From Sphingomonas canadensis (GTDB lineage: Bacteria; Pseudomonadota; Alphaproteobacteria; Sphingomonadales; Sphingomonadaceae): a stretch of 64,000 bases of DNA. The notes under the pieces were generated by a model. The model made no database searches, had not been told where the DNA came from, and saw nothing but the letters and a program-made list of their open reading frames with translations. This document shows, in pieces, positions 23,023 through 32,193 of this stretch. The stretch is taken from contig NZ_JAPDRA010000003.1 of the NCBI RefSeq assembly GCF_026013525.1, positions 310,001 to 374,000 of the forward strand, read 5' to 3'. Position 1 is the stretch's first letter. Every line of letters starts with the position of its first letter. The translations under genes were made by a program, and so were the position numbers.

Positions 23023-23963
23023 TGCTCGGCTATGCGCTCCGCCGCGTGGCGGCATCGGTTCCGGTGGCCTTTTGCGTCGCGCTGTTCGTCTTCGCGCTGC
23101 TCTATCTGGCGCCCGGCGATCCGGCGGCGCTGATGGCGGGCGACGCGGCATCGCCCGCGGATATCGAGAAGCTGCGCGCCGCGCTGGGCCTCGACCGGCC
23201 TTTCCTGACGCGCTTCGTCGAATGGCTGTGGCGCATCCTGCACGGCGATCTGGGCACCTCCGTCTTCACCGGCATCCCTGTCGCGACGCTGATCGGCCAG
23301 CGCGTGCTGGCGACCTTCAGCCTGATGATCGTCGCGCTGCTGATCGCCTCCGGCATCGGCGTTCCGATGGGCGCGCTGGCGGCCTATCGCCCCGGCGGCG
23401 CTGCGGATCGCGCGGTGATGGTGGGCGGCGTGCTGGGCTTTTCGGTGCCGGTGTTCGTCACGGGCTATCTGCTGTCCTACATCTTCGCCTATCGCCTCGG
23501 CTGGTTCGCGGTGCAGGGCTTCGTCTCGCCGTTCGCGGATTTCGGCGGCTTCCTGCGCACCATCCTGCTTCCCGCGGCATCGCTCGCCGGGGCCTATGCC
23601 GCGCTGATCGCGCGCATCACCCGCGCGACGATGCTGGACGTGCTGGCGCAGGATCATGTCCGCACCGCGCGCGCCAAGGGGCTGGGCGAGGCGCGGGTGG
23701 TGATCGTCCACGGCCTGAGCAACGCCGCCGCGCCGATCCTGACGGTGATGGGCATGGGCGCGGCCGTGCTGCTGGGCGGCGCGGTGGTGACCGAGACGGT
23801 GTTCGGCATCCCGGGCCTGGGGCGGCTGACCGTCGATGCGGTGCTGCGCCGCGACTATCCGGTGATCCAGGGCGTGACGCTGTTCCTGGCCTTCATCTTC
23901 GTGGCGGTGAACCTGGGCGTGGACCTGCTCTGCGCCGCGATCGATCCGCGGGTGCGGCAATGA
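23022..23963 (+). CDS. Dipeptide-type ABC transporter permease (DppB-like)
   Basis: A 313-residue inner-membrane permease of the DppB/OppB family. It begins MLGYALRRVAASVPVAF, as these proteins do, with the first membrane helix at once and a periplasmic loop rich in APGDPAALMAG-type sequence. The cytoplasmic EAA loop is visible as DHVRTARAKGLGEARVVIVHGLSNA near residue 215. About six hydrophobic segments are present. It overlaps the M81 gene by one base and the next permease by four bases (ATGA), which implies tight translational coupling and a fixed complex stoichiometry. Confidence 0.93.
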   Translation: MLGYALRRVAASVPVAFCVALFVFALLYLAPGDPAALMAGDAASPADIEKLRAALGLDRPFLTRFVEWLWRILHGDLGTSVFTGIPVATLIGQRVLATFSLMIVALLIASGIGVPMGALAAYRPGGAADRAVMVGGVLGFSVPVFVTGYLLSYIFAYRLGWFAVQGFVSPFADFGGFLRTILLPAASLAGAYAALIARITRATMLDVLAQDHVRTARAKGLGEARVVIVHGLSNAAAPILTVMGMGAAVLLGGAVVTETVFGIPGLGRLTVDAVLRRDYPVIQGVTLFLAFIFVAVNLGVDLLCAAIDPRVRQ

Positions 23964-24805
23964 GCGGCCCGGCCCTGCCGCGCGTTGCGCTGCGCCGTCC
24001 GACCCAGCTTGAGGCGGGGATCGCGATCCTGCTGCTGATCCTGCTCGTCGCGCTGCTGGCGCCGCTGATCGCGGGCGGGCGCGATCCGGCGCTGATCCTG
24101 CCGCACGAACGCGCGCTGCCGCCCAGCCTGGCGCGTCCCTTCGGCACCGACCTGCTGGGGCGCGACCTGTTCGCGCGGGTGCTCTACGGCGCGCGGGTTT
24201 CGCTGATGGTGGGGCTGGGCGTGGCGGCGGCGGCGACGCTGGCGGGAACGCTGGTGGGCGTGATCGCCGGCTATGTCCGCCCGCTGGACGGCGTGCTGAT
24301 GCGGATGGTGGACGGGCTGATGTCGATCCCGCCGGTGCTGCTGGCGGTGGCGATGGTGGCGGTGATGCGCGGATCGGTGTTCAACGTGATCCTGGCGATC
24401 GCGCTGGCCGAGCTGCCGCGCGTCGTGCGGCTGGCGCGGGCGAGCGTGCAGACGGTGCGCGGCCAGCTCTATGTCCAGGCCGCGATCACCAGCGGCGCGC
24501 GCACCCCCGCGATCCTGATCCGCCACATCCTGCCCAACATCGCCGCCGCCATGTTCGTCCAGGCGACCTTCATCGGCGCGTCGGCGATCATGCTGGAGGC
24601 GGTGCTCTCGTTCGTCGGCGCGGGCATCCCGCCGACCACGCCCACCTGGGGCAACATCATGGCCGAGGGCCGCAGCCTGTGGCAGGTGAAGCCGCACATC
24701 CTGGTCTTCCCCGCGATCCTGCTGTGCCTGACCGTGCTGGGCGTCAACCTGCTCGGCGATGGTCTTCGCGACCGGCTCGATCCGCGCGGCGGGGGGGCGG
24801 GCTGA
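23960..24805 (+). CDS. Dipeptide-type ABC transporter permease (DppC-like)
   Basis: A 281-residue partner permease of the DppC/OppC family. After the first membrane helix (residues 17-39) it carries the typical PFGTDLLGRDLFARVLYGARVSL segment. The EAA-type loop appears as YVQAAITSGARTPAILIRHILPN, and the C-terminus has LSFVGAGIPPTTPTWGNI followed by a last helix. It forms the membrane channel with the preceding DppB-like protein. The start at 23960 is fixed by the ATGA overlap; the longer open frame upstream lies within the M81 and DppB genes. Confidence 0.93.
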   Translation: MSGPALPRVALRRPTQLEAGIAILLLILLVALLAPLIAGGRDPALILPHERALPPSLARPFGTDLLGRDLFARVLYGARVSLMVGLGVAAAATLAGTLVGVIAGYVRPLDGVLMRMVDGLMSIPPVLLAVAMVAVMRGSVFNVILAIALAELPRVVRLARASVQTVRGQLYVQAAITSGARTPAILIRHILPNIAAAMFVQATFIGASAIMLEAVLSFVGAGIPPTTPTWGNIMAEGRSLWQVKPHILVFPAILLCLTVLGVNLLGDGLRDRLDPRGGGAG

Positions 24806-25755
24806 TGGCGCTGCTCGACGTGCGCGGCCTGCGCGTGGAATTCGCGTCGCGGAGCGGCCCGCTGGCGGCAGTCGAGGGGCTCGATCTGGCGGTGGCGCCG
24901 GGCGAGACGCTGGCGCTGGTCGGCGAATCGGGCAGCGGCAAATCGGTCGCGTCGATGGCGGTGATGGGGCTGCTGCCCGCCACCGCGCGCGTGAGCGGGC
25001 AGGCGCTGTTCGAGGGCGAGGACCTGATCGCCATGCCCCCGGCCGAGCTGCGGCGGCGGCGCGGATCGGGCATCGCCATGGTGTTCCAGGAGCCGATGAC
25101 CAGCCTGAACCCGGTGCTGACCATCGGCCGCCAGCTTATCGAGGCGCTGCCCCGTGTCGAGCGCGCCAGCCGCGCCGCCGCGCGCGGGCGGGCGGCGGAG
25201 CTGCTTGCGTCGGTGGGGATCACCGCGCCGGAAAGCCGGCTGGACGAGTTCCCCCACCAGCTTTCGGGGGGCATGCGCCAGCGGGTGATGATCGCGATCG
25301 CGCTGGCGGGCCGCCCGCGCCTGATCATCGCGGATGAGCCCACCACCGCGCTGGACGTGACGGTGCAGGCGCAGATCGTGGCGCTGCTGCAATCGCTCCA
25401 GCGCGACACCGGCATCGCGATCCTGCTGATCAGTCACGATCTGGCGCTGGTGCGGCAGATGGCGGGGCGGGTGGCCGTGATGTACGCCGGGCGCAAGGTG
25501 GAGGAGGCCGCCGCCGCCGCGCTGTTCGATCGGCCAGGCCATCCCTATTCGGCCGGGCTGATCGCGGCGATCCCGCGGCTGGGGGGCGGGCGCGAGGCGC
25601 GGCTGGCGGAAATCCCGGGCGCCGCGCCTTCGCTCGCCGAGCGCGGGCCGGGGTGCAACTTCGCCCCGCGCTGCCCGATGGCGGCGGAGGTCTGCGCCAC
25701 GCCGCCGCCCGCGACAGGCATCGCCTGCCACTTCCGCACGGAGGCGGCGGCATGA
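24805..25755 (+). CDS. Dipeptide-type ABC transporter ATPase (DppD-like)
   Basis: A 316-residue ATP-binding subunit. Walker A is GESGSGKS, the Q-loop lies in VFQEPMTSLNP, the signature is LSGGMRQRV, Walker B is LIIADEPTTALD, and the H-loop is LISHD. The C-terminal extension with CNFAPRCPMAAEVC is the oligopeptide-transporter-specific region, whose cysteines can hold an Fe-S cluster in Dpp proteins. It overlaps its neighbours by one base before and four bases after. It powers uptake together with the second ATPase. Confidence 0.94.
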   Translation: MALLDVRGLRVEFASRSGPLAAVEGLDLAVAPGETLALVGESGSGKSVASMAVMGLLPATARVSGQALFEGEDLIAMPPAELRRRRGSGIAMVFQEPMTSLNPVLTIGRQLIEALPRVERASRAAARGRAAELLASVGITAPESRLDEFPHQLSGGMRQRVMIAIALAGRPRLIIADEPTTALDVTVQAQIVALLQSLQRDTGIAILLISHDLALVRQMAGRVAVMYAGRKVEEAAAAALFDRPGHPYSAGLIAAIPRLGGGREARLAEIPGAAPSLAERGPGCNFAPRCPMAAEVCATPPPATGIACHFRTEAAA

Positions 25756-26741
25756 GCGCGCTGCTGGAGGTCGAGGGGCTGGAGAAGCGCTATCGCCTGC
25801 GCCGGGGCCGCGTGCTCCAGGCGGTGGCGGGTGTGTCCTTCGCGATCGCGCCGGGCGAGGTGCTGGCGCTGGTCGGCGAATCAGGCTGCGGCAAATCCAC
25901 TATCGGCCGGTGCCTGCTGCGGCTGGAATCGCCCGACGGCGGCAGCATCCGCTTTGGCGGCGAGCGGGTGGACCGGCTGGGAGCGGGCGCCTTCCGCCCC
26001 TATCGCAAGCGCATCCAGATGGTGTTCCAGGACCCCTATGGCAGCCTGGACCCGCGCATGCGCGTGGCCGATATCCTGGCCGAGCCGCTGGTCAGCCTGG
26101 GGCTGGCGCGCGGCACCGGCGATGCGATGCCGCGCGTGCTGGAGCTGCTCGACATGGTGCGGATGCCGCGATCGGCGGCGGAGCGGCGGCCGCATGAATT
26201 CTCCGGCGGCCAGCGCCAGCGCATCGGCATCGCCCGCGCGCTGGCGGTGCAGCCCGAGCTGATCGTCTGCGACGAGGCCGTTTCCGCGCTCGACGTTTCG
26301 GTGAAGGCCCAGATCGTCAACCTGCTTGCCGATCTGCGCGCGGAGCTGGGGCTGGCGATGCTCTTCATCAGCCATGATCTGGCGATCGTCGAGCGTATCG
26401 CGGACCGGGTGGCGGTGATGTACCTGGGCCGCATCGCCGAGATCGGCACGGCGGAGGCGGTGCTGGGTGCGCCGCGCCACCCCTATACGCGCGGGCTGCT
26501 GGCCGCCGCCCCGCGCATCGATGCGCCGCTCGACCCGGCCGTGCTGTTGACGGGCGAGCCGCCGGATCCCGCCGCGCCGCCCAGCGGCTGCCGCTTCCGC
26601 ACCCGCTGCCCCCGCGCGCAGGATCGCTGCGCAGTGGAGGAGCCGCAACTCGTTCCGCTCGATGGCGGCCGTGCCGCCGCCTGCCATTTTCCCGAACCGG
26701 CGCCCGCGCGCCAAGATGTTCCCGCCCTGGAGGTGCCCTGA
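25752..26741 (+). CDS. Dipeptide-type ABC transporter ATPase (DppF-like)
   Basis: A 329-residue second ATPase of the importer. Walker A is GESGCGKST, Q-loop MVFQDPYGSLDPRMRV, signature FSGGQRQRI, Walker B LIVCDEAVSALD, H-loop FISHD. The C-terminal CRFRTRCPRAQDRC is the matching oligopeptide-transporter extension. Two different ATPases are the rule for Dpp/Opp-type importers, so with the binding protein and two permeases the transporter is complete. It starts in an ATGA overlap and its stop codon overlaps the S9 peptidase start by one base. Confidence 0.94.
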   Translation: MSALLEVEGLEKRYRLRRGRVLQAVAGVSFAIAPGEVLALVGESGCGKSTIGRCLLRLESPDGGSIRFGGERVDRLGAGAFRPYRKRIQMVFQDPYGSLDPRMRVADILAEPLVSLGLARGTGDAMPRVLELLDMVRMPRSAAERRPHEFSGGQRQRIGIARALAVQPELIVCDEAVSALDVSVKAQIVNLLADLRAELGLAMLFISHDLAIVERIADRVAVMYLGRIAEIGTAEAVLGAPRHPYTRGLLAAAPRIDAPLDPAVLLTGEPPDPAAPPSGCRFRTRCPRAQDRCAVEEPQLVPLDGGRAAACHFPEPAPARQDVPALEVP

Positions 26742-28780
26742 TGCCCGTCCTTCGCCCGATTTCGCTGTTCCTGTCGGCGCTGCTTGCCCTGGCGGCCCCG
26801 GCCATGGCGCAGCCGCCCAAGGTGATGACCCCCGATCTGCTGACGCGGATGGACCGGCTGACCGACGCCGCCGTTTCGCCCGACGGCACGCGCGCGGCCT
26901 ATGTGGTGCGCACCATTTCCGCCGATCTGGCGAAGACCGCGACGCACATCCTGATCGCCGACCTGGCGAAGCCCGACGCGCCGCATGTCGCGATCGCGGG
27001 CGGCCCGGCGCGGCAGGACATGCCGGTCTGGTCGGCGGACGGCCGCAGCCTCTATTTCCGCGGGCCGGACGCGGCGGGGATCAACCAGATCTGGCGCGCG
27101 GGCACGGACGGATCGGCGCCGGTGAAGCTCACCGCCAGCCCCATCGACATCGGCTATTTCCAGATCGCGCCCGATGGCGGCTTCGCGGTCGCTTCGCTGC
27201 GCGTCTACCCCGATTGCCCCACGCTGGCCTGCACCGTGGAGCGCGCCGCCAAGCCGCAGGCGACGACGCTGTACACGAAGCTCAACGTCCGTTTCTTCGA
27301 CGCCTATGGCGACGGGCGCTACAACAGCCTGTTCAAGCTCGATCTTGCAGGCGGCAAGGCCCCGGTGGCGCTGATGCCCGGGTTCGAGAGCGACGTGCCC
27401 GCGCGTCCCTCCGGCACGGCGCGGTCCTTCGCCATCTCGCCCGATGGCGCGACCCTGGTGTTCGCCGCGCGGCGATCGGGCATTTCGGCGAACGTCACCG
27501 CGATCCACCGGCTGTTCGAGGTTTCGCTGAACGCCACCGCGGCCCCGCGCGAGATCGGCGCGGACCTGCCCGGATCGCACTTCAACCCCGTCTTCTCGCC
27601 CGACGGCAATCTGCTCGCCTATCTCGACAAGGCCGGCGCCGGATCGGACGGCGACAGCGCGGCGGTGCGCGTGCGCACGCTGGCGAGCGGAGAGGTGCGC
27701 GAGCTGGGCACGGGCTTCGACGGCTGGCCCAACAGCATCGCCTGGTCCTACGACGGCAAGAGCCTGCTTTCGCTCAGCGACGATGGCGGCACCCAGCAGA
27801 TTCATGCCTATCCACTGTCGGGCAAGGCGCGGCGGCTGCCGGTGGCGGGCGGCGTATCGGGGCTGGAGGTCTCCAAGCGCGGGCTGCTGCTCACCATCAG
27901 CCGGTTCGACATGCCGCCCCAGCTCTTCGCCGCCAGCACCGCCGGGGGCAAGCTGACCCAGGTTACCCGGGTGGCGGCGGACCAGCTTGCCGGCGTGCCG
28001 ATGGCGCCCACCCGCTCGATCACCTTCGCCGGGTGGAACGGCGATCCCGTGCAGGCCTTCGTCACCGAACCGCTGAACCGCGAGCCGGACAAGAAATATC
28101 CGGTGCTGTTCCTGATCCACGGCGGGCCGCACGGCGTCTATCAGAACGAATGGCTCTATGGCCGCAATCCCCAGGTGTGGGCGGCGCACGGCTATGCGAC
28201 CGTGATGGTCAACTTCCACGGATCGACCGGTTTCGGCCAGAAATTCGCGCATGATGTGCTGCGCCATCGCGGCGACCGCGCGCTGGAGGATTTGCAGAAG
28301 GGCTGGGCGGCCGCGCTGGCGCAGAACCCGTTCCTGGACGGCGATCGCGGCTGCGCGATGGGCAGCTCGTTCGGCGGCTATATGATCTTCTGGATCGCGG
28401 GCGTGTGGAACGATCCGTGGAAATGCCTGATCGCGCATGCCGGGACGCTCGACTCGCGCTCGTACAGCAGCGACATCCTGTGGCACGCCGATCGCCAGAT
28501 GGGCGGCACGCCCTGGGACAACCCCGAAGGCATCGAGGAATTCAACGCGATGCGCCACGTGGACAAGTGGAAGAAGCCGCTGCTGATCACCCATGGCGGG
28601 CGCGATTATCGCGTGCCGTTCGATCAGGGGCTGGCGGCCTTCGCCATCGCGCAGCAGCGCGGCATCCCCAGCGAGCTGCTCTATATGCCCAACGAGAACC
28701 ACATCATCAGCGGCGCCGAGGCTTCGATCCGCTGGTATGAGGTGGTGGACGCCTGGCTCGATCGCTGGACCAAGCCATGA
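26741..28780 (+). CDS. S9-family prolyl oligopeptidase-like serine peptidase, exported
   Basis: A 679-residue S9 peptidase (prolyl oligopeptidase/acylaminoacyl-peptidase group). A signal peptide is evident (SLFLSALLALAAP, ending AMAQ). The N-terminal half is a beta-propeller with repeated DAAVSPDGTRAAYV / PVWSADGRSLYF / PVFSPDGNLLAYL units. The C-terminal alpha/beta-hydrolase part has the nucleophile in GSSFGGYM, the Asp in HGGRDYRVP and the His in PNENHII. It should trim peptides in the periplasm before import. It overlaps the importer ATPase gene by one base and the symporter gene by four, so it is clearly part of this operon. Confidence 0.93.
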   Translation: MPVLRPISLFLSALLALAAPAMAQPPKVMTPDLLTRMDRLTDAAVSPDGTRAAYVVRTISADLAKTATHILIADLAKPDAPHVAIAGGPARQDMPVWSADGRSLYFRGPDAAGINQIWRAGTDGSAPVKLTASPIDIGYFQIAPDGGFAVASLRVYPDCPTLACTVERAAKPQATTLYTKLNVRFFDAYGDGRYNSLFKLDLAGGKAPVALMPGFESDVPARPSGTARSFAISPDGATLVFAARRSGISANVTAIHRLFEVSLNATAAPREIGADLPGSHFNPVFSPDGNLLAYLDKAGAGSDGDSAAVRVRTLASGEVRELGTGFDGWPNSIAWSYDGKSLLSLSDDGGTQQIHAYPLSGKARRLPVAGGVSGLEVSKRGLLLTISRFDMPPQLFAASTAGGKLTQVTRVAADQLAGVPMAPTRSITFAGWNGDPVQAFVTEPLNREPDKKYPVLFLIHGGPHGVYQNEWLYGRNPQVWAAHGYATVMVNFHGSTGFGQKFAHDVLRHRGDRALEDLQKGWAAALAQNPFLDGDRGCAMGSSFGGYMIFWIAGVWNDPWKCLIAHAGTLDSRSYSSDILWHADRQMGGTPWDNPEGIEEFNAMRHVDKWKKPLLITHGGRDYRVPFDQGLAAFAIAQQRGIPSELLYMPNENHIISGAEASIRWYEVVDAWLDRWTKP

Positions 28781-30021
28781 GCGGCGCGTTGCGCGGGTGG
28801 TTCGCGATCCCGCTGTGGCAGCGCATCCTGGGCGCGCTCGTCCTGGGCGTGGCGCTGGGGCTGCTGCTGGGTGAGCAGGCCAGGGCCATCGCCTGGATCG
28901 GCGACCTGTGGATCCGGCTGATCCGCATGATGGTGTTGCCGCTTGTGCTGGCGATGATCGTCGGCGGGGTGGCGGCGATGGGCGATCCCGCGCGGCTGGG
29001 CCGGGTGGGCGCGCGAACCGTCCTGTTGCTGGTGGGCATGACGACGCTGGCGATCTGCGTCGGGCTGGCGCTGGGCACGCTGCTCCGGCCCGGCGCGGGG
29101 ATGGCGATCGCCGCCGCAGCGGAGCCCGCCAAGGCCGCGCGCGGCATCGGCGAGCAGATGCTGGCGATCGTCCCGGTCAACGTCTTCCAGGCGCTGGCCG
29201 GCGGCGAGACGCTGCCGGTGATCGTCTTCGCTATGGCGCTGGGCACCGGCGTTCTGCTGGCGGGCGAGGCGGCCCGCCCTGTGGCGGCGATGGCGGATGC
29301 GGCGGGGCAGGCGATCCTGCGCGCGGTGCGGCTGTTCATGGAGCTGGCGCCGCTCGGGGCGCTGGCGCTGGTCGCCAACGCGATCGGCAACCACGGGCTT
29401 GCGGTGTTCGCCAATCTGTCGCTGCTCGCGATCGGGCTGGCGGCGGGGGTGCTGTTCCAGATCCTGGTGGTGCAGGGGCTGGTGGTGCGCCTGCTGGGGC
29501 GGATGGGCGCGGGGCGCTTCTTCCGCGACATCCTGGAGGCGGTGCTGGTCGCCTTCTCCACCACCTCCAGCGCGGCGACGCTGCCGGTCAGCCTGCGGGT
29601 GGCGCAGGAGCGGCTCGGGCTGTCCGGGCCGCTGGTCAGCGCCGTGATCCCGCTCGGCGCCAGCATCGCGCGCGACGGCACGGGCGTCTATGTCGGGTTG
29701 CTCTGCATGTTCTCCGCCCAGGCGTTCGGCGTCGAGCTTTCGGCGATCGACTATCTGGTGCTGGTGCTGGGATCGGTGCTGCTGTCGCTAGGCGCGGCGG
29801 GGGTGCCGTCGGCATCGCTGTTCATGCTTTCGGGCGTGCTCTCGCTGATCGGTATCGGCGAGGCGCAGACGGCGGCGGTGGTGGCCTTCATCCTGCCGTT
29901 CGACCGGTTGCTCGACATGATCCGCACCGTTCCCAACGTTACCGCCAATCTTGCCGTGGCCACCGCCGTCGCGCGGAACGAGGCCGTGGCCGGTTCCAAG
30001 GAGTCCAGCAATGAAGCGTAG
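28777..30021 (+). CDS. Dicarboxylate/amino acid:cation symporter with altered cation-site motif
   Basis: A 414-residue DAACS transporter, related to GltP/GltPh but not to the DctA branch. The HP1 motif FSTTSSAATLPVSL is intact and the substrate-binding DRLLDMIRTVPNV block keeps the expected Asp, Arg and Thr. The NMDGT cation motif reads ARDGT instead, and the NVTGD that supplies a sodium ligand in GltPh reads NVTAN. In proton-coupled DctA the equivalent of that last Asp is also Asn, so this protein may be proton-coupled. Being in the operon (4-base overlap before, 11 after) suggests uptake of an acidic amino acid or acid released by the periplasmic peptidase. Confidence 0.88.
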   Translation: MSGALRGWFAIPLWQRILGALVLGVALGLLLGEQARAIAWIGDLWIRLIRMMVLPLVLAMIVGGVAAMGDPARLGRVGARTVLLLVGMTTLAICVGLALGTLLRPGAGMAIAAAAEPAKAARGIGEQMLAIVPVNVFQALAGGETLPVIVFAMALGTGVLLAGEAARPVAAMADAAGQAILRAVRLFMELAPLGALALVANAIGNHGLAVFANLSLLAIGLAAGVLFQILVVQGLVVRLLGRMGAGRFFRDILEAVLVAFSTTSSAATLPVSLRVAQERLGLSGPLVSAVIPLGASIARDGTGVYVGLLCMFSAQAFGVELSAIDYLVLVLGSVLLSLGAAGVPSASLFMLSGVLSLIGIGEAQTAAVVAFILPFDRLLDMIRTVPNVTANLAVATAVARNEAVAGSKESSNEA

Positions 30022-31474
30022 AAGCCTGCCGCTGCTCGCCGCCGCCGCCCTGGTGCTGGCGGGCACGGCGATGCCCGCCCGTGCCCAGCTTTCGGATCAC
30101 GCCCAGCTCCTGGCCGCGGTGGACGGCCGCGCGGCGCAGATCGCCGGCATGTCGCGCGCGATCTGGGGCTTTGCCGAACAGGGCTATCAGGAGACGAAGA
30201 GCACCGCGCTGCTCCAGCAGGAGCTGCGCAAGGCTGGCTTCAGCGTCACGGCTGGCGTGGCGGGGATGCCCACGGCCTTCGTCGCCTCCTATCGCCGCGG
30301 CAAGGGCGGATCGGTGATCGGCATCCTGGCGGAGTTCGACGCGCTCCCCGGCCTGGCGCAGAAGGCGGTGCCGGAGCGCAGCCCGATCGCGGGGCAGGCG
30401 GCGGGCCATGGCTGCGGGCACAATCTGTTCGGCGCCGCTTCGGTGGGCGCGGCGATCGCGCTCAAGGGCTGGATGGACGCGAACGGCGTGGAGGGCGAGA
30501 TCCGCGTCTATGGCACCCCGGCCGAGGAGGGCGGCGGCGCCAAGGTCTATATGGCGCGCGCCGGGCTGTTCGACGATGTCGATGCGGTGCTCCACTGGCA
30601 TCCGGGCGACAGCAGCAGCGCCGCGCAGAGCCTGGCGATGGCGAATGTCAGCGGCAAGTTCCGCTTCCATGGCGTCTCCGCTCATGCCGCCAGTCACCCG
30701 GACCTGGGCCGTTCGGCGCTCGACGGGGTGGAGGTGATGGACGTCGCCGTCAACGCGATGCGCGAGCATGTGCCGGAGACGGTGCGCATCCACAACATCA
30801 TCACCTCCGGCGGCAGCGCGCCCAATGTCGTGCCCGATTTCGCCGAGAGCTATTATTACGTCCGCGACTGGGACCCGGCGATCGTCCGCCAGGTGCTGGG
30901 GCGGGTGCGCAAGGCGGCGGACGGCGCCGCCATGGCGACCGAGACCAGTGTCGAGTTCGAGCTGATCAACGGCGTGTTCGGCCTGCTGCCCAACGACGTG
31001 CTGGGCCGGCTGGCCGACGCCAACCTGCGCGAGGCGGGGCCGCCGCGCTGGGACGATACCGACCGTGCCTTTGCCGACAAGCTGAGCAAGAGCCTGGCCG
31101 AACCCCGCCCGATCGAGGAGGGGCAGGGGGTGCAGCCCTATTCGCTGGGCGAGCGCGGCGCGGGATCGACCGACGTCGGCGATGTGAGCTGGGTGGTGCC
31201 GACCGTGGGCATCCGCGTCGCCACCTATCCGGCAGGCACGTCTGCGCATAGCTGGCAGGCGGTGGCCTCGGCGGGATCGCCGTTCGGGGAGAAGGGGGCG
31301 GTGGTCGCCGCCAAGACGCTGGTGCTGACCGCAGCCGATCTGATGCGCGATCCGGCCAAGGTGAAGGCGGCGCGCGCTGAGTTCGACCGGCGGCGCGGCC
31401 CCGGCTTCGCCTATCAGCCGCTGGTGGGCGACCGCAGCCCGCCGCTCGACTATCGCCGCAAGGCGGGGGAGTGA
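30011..31474 (+). CDS. M20-family amidohydrolase/carboxypeptidase, AbgB-like, exported
   Basis: A 487-residue M20D-type metal-dependent amidohydrolase. Residues 1-26 are a signal peptide ([12 protein letters not shown], ending ARAQ). Metal-site blocks include [25 protein letters not shown] with the conserved Cys-Gly-His, [12 protein letters not shown] with the catalytic Glu pair, and later HWHPGD and SVGDVSW-like [13 protein letters not shown]. Relatives cut N-acyl or aroyl amides of amino acids (for example p-aminobenzoyl-glutamate). The ATG at 30011, with AAGGAG 7 bases upstream, is used; it lies 11 bases inside the symporter gene. Its likely job is to release an amino acid from an amide in the periplasm. 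Confidence 0.9.
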   Translation: MKRRSLPLLAAAALVLAGTAMPARAQLSDHAQLLAAVDGRAAQIAGMSRAIWGFAEQGYQETKSTALLQQELRKAGFSVTAGVAGMPTAFVASYRRGKGGSVIGILAEFDALPGLAQKAVPERSPIAGQAAGHGCGHNLFGAASVGAAIALKGWMDANGVEGEIRVYGTPAEEGGGAKVYMARAGLFDDVDAVLHWHPGDSSSAAQSLAMANVSGKFRFHGVSAHAASHPDLGRSALDGVEVMDVAVNAMREHVPETVRIHNIITSGGSAPNVVPDFAESYYYVRDWDPAIVRQVLGRVRKAADGAAMATETSVEFELINGVFGLLPNDVLGRLADANLREAGPPRWDDTDRAFADKLSKSLAEPRPIEEGQGVQPYSLGERGAGSTDVGDVSWVVPTVGIRVATYPAGTSAHSWQAVASAGSPFGEKGAVVAAKTLVLTAADLMRDPAKVKAARAEFDRRRGPGFAYQPLVGDRSPPLDYRRKAGE

Positions 31475-31476
31475 CG

Positions 31477-32193
31477 ATGGCGGGCAAGGTCTATCCCTCC
31501 GCCGCCGCCGCGCTCGACGGGCTGTTGTTCGACGGCATGACGATCATGTCCGGCGGCTTCGGGCTGGTCGGCAATCCGGAGATGCTGATCCCCGCGATCC
31601 ACGCCAGCGGCGTGCGCGGGCTGACGGTGATCTCGAACAATTGCGGCGCAGACGGTTTCGGGCTGTGGACGCTGCTGAACAACGGCCAGATCGCCAAGAT
31701 GATCAGCTCCTATGTCGGCGAGAACAAGCTGTTCGAGCAACTCTATCTGGAGGGCAGGCTGGAGCTGGAGCTGAACCCCCAGGGCACGCTGGCGGAGCGC
31801 ATCCGCGCGGGCGGGGCGGGCATCCCGGCCTTCTTCACCGCCACTGGCGTGGGCACGGTGGTGGCCGAGGGCAAGCCGGTGCAGAATTTCGACGGGCGCG
31901 ATTATGTGATGGAGCGCTGGCTGCGCGCCGACCTGGCGATCGTGAAGGCGTGGAAGGCGGACCCGGAGGGCAACCTGTTGTTCCGCAAGACCGCGCGCAA
32001 CTTCAACCCGGTGATGGCCACCGCCGCGGAGGTGACCGTCGTGGAGGTGGAGGAGCTGGTGCCCGCGGGCGCGATCGACCCCGATCAGGTCCACACGCCC
32101 GGCATCTATGTCGATCGCATCGTGCTGGGCAGCGGCTATGCCCGCCGGGTGGAGAAGCGCACCGTCCGCCAGCGCCCGGTGGAGGCCGCCTGA
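31477..32193 (+). CDS. 3-oxoacid CoA-transferase subunit A
   Basis: A 238-residue CoA-transferase family I alpha subunit. Marks are the N-terminal [17 protein letters not shown] loop that binds CoA, then [14 protein letters not shown], and the C-terminal [12 protein letters not shown]. It is close to succinyl-CoA:3-ketoacid (ScoA) and acetoacetate transferases, which move CoA from succinyl-CoA to a 3-oxoacid. The ATG at 31477 is preferred because the GGGGGAG (31465-31471) is well placed for it and would overlap a GTG start at 31471. It begins two bases after the M20 gene and its stop overlaps subunit B. Confidence 0.9.
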   Translation: MAGKVYPSAAAALDGLLFDGMTIMSGGFGLVGNPEMLIPAIHASGVRGLTVISNNCGADGFGLWTLLNNGQIAKMISSYVGENKLFEQLYLEGRLELELNPQGTLAERIRAGGAGIPAFFTATGVGTVVAEGKPVQNFDGRDYVMERWLRADLAIVKAWKADPEGNLLFRKTARNFNPVMATAAEVTVVEVEELVPAGAIDPDQVHTPGIYVDRIVLGSGYARRVEKRTVRQRPVEAA

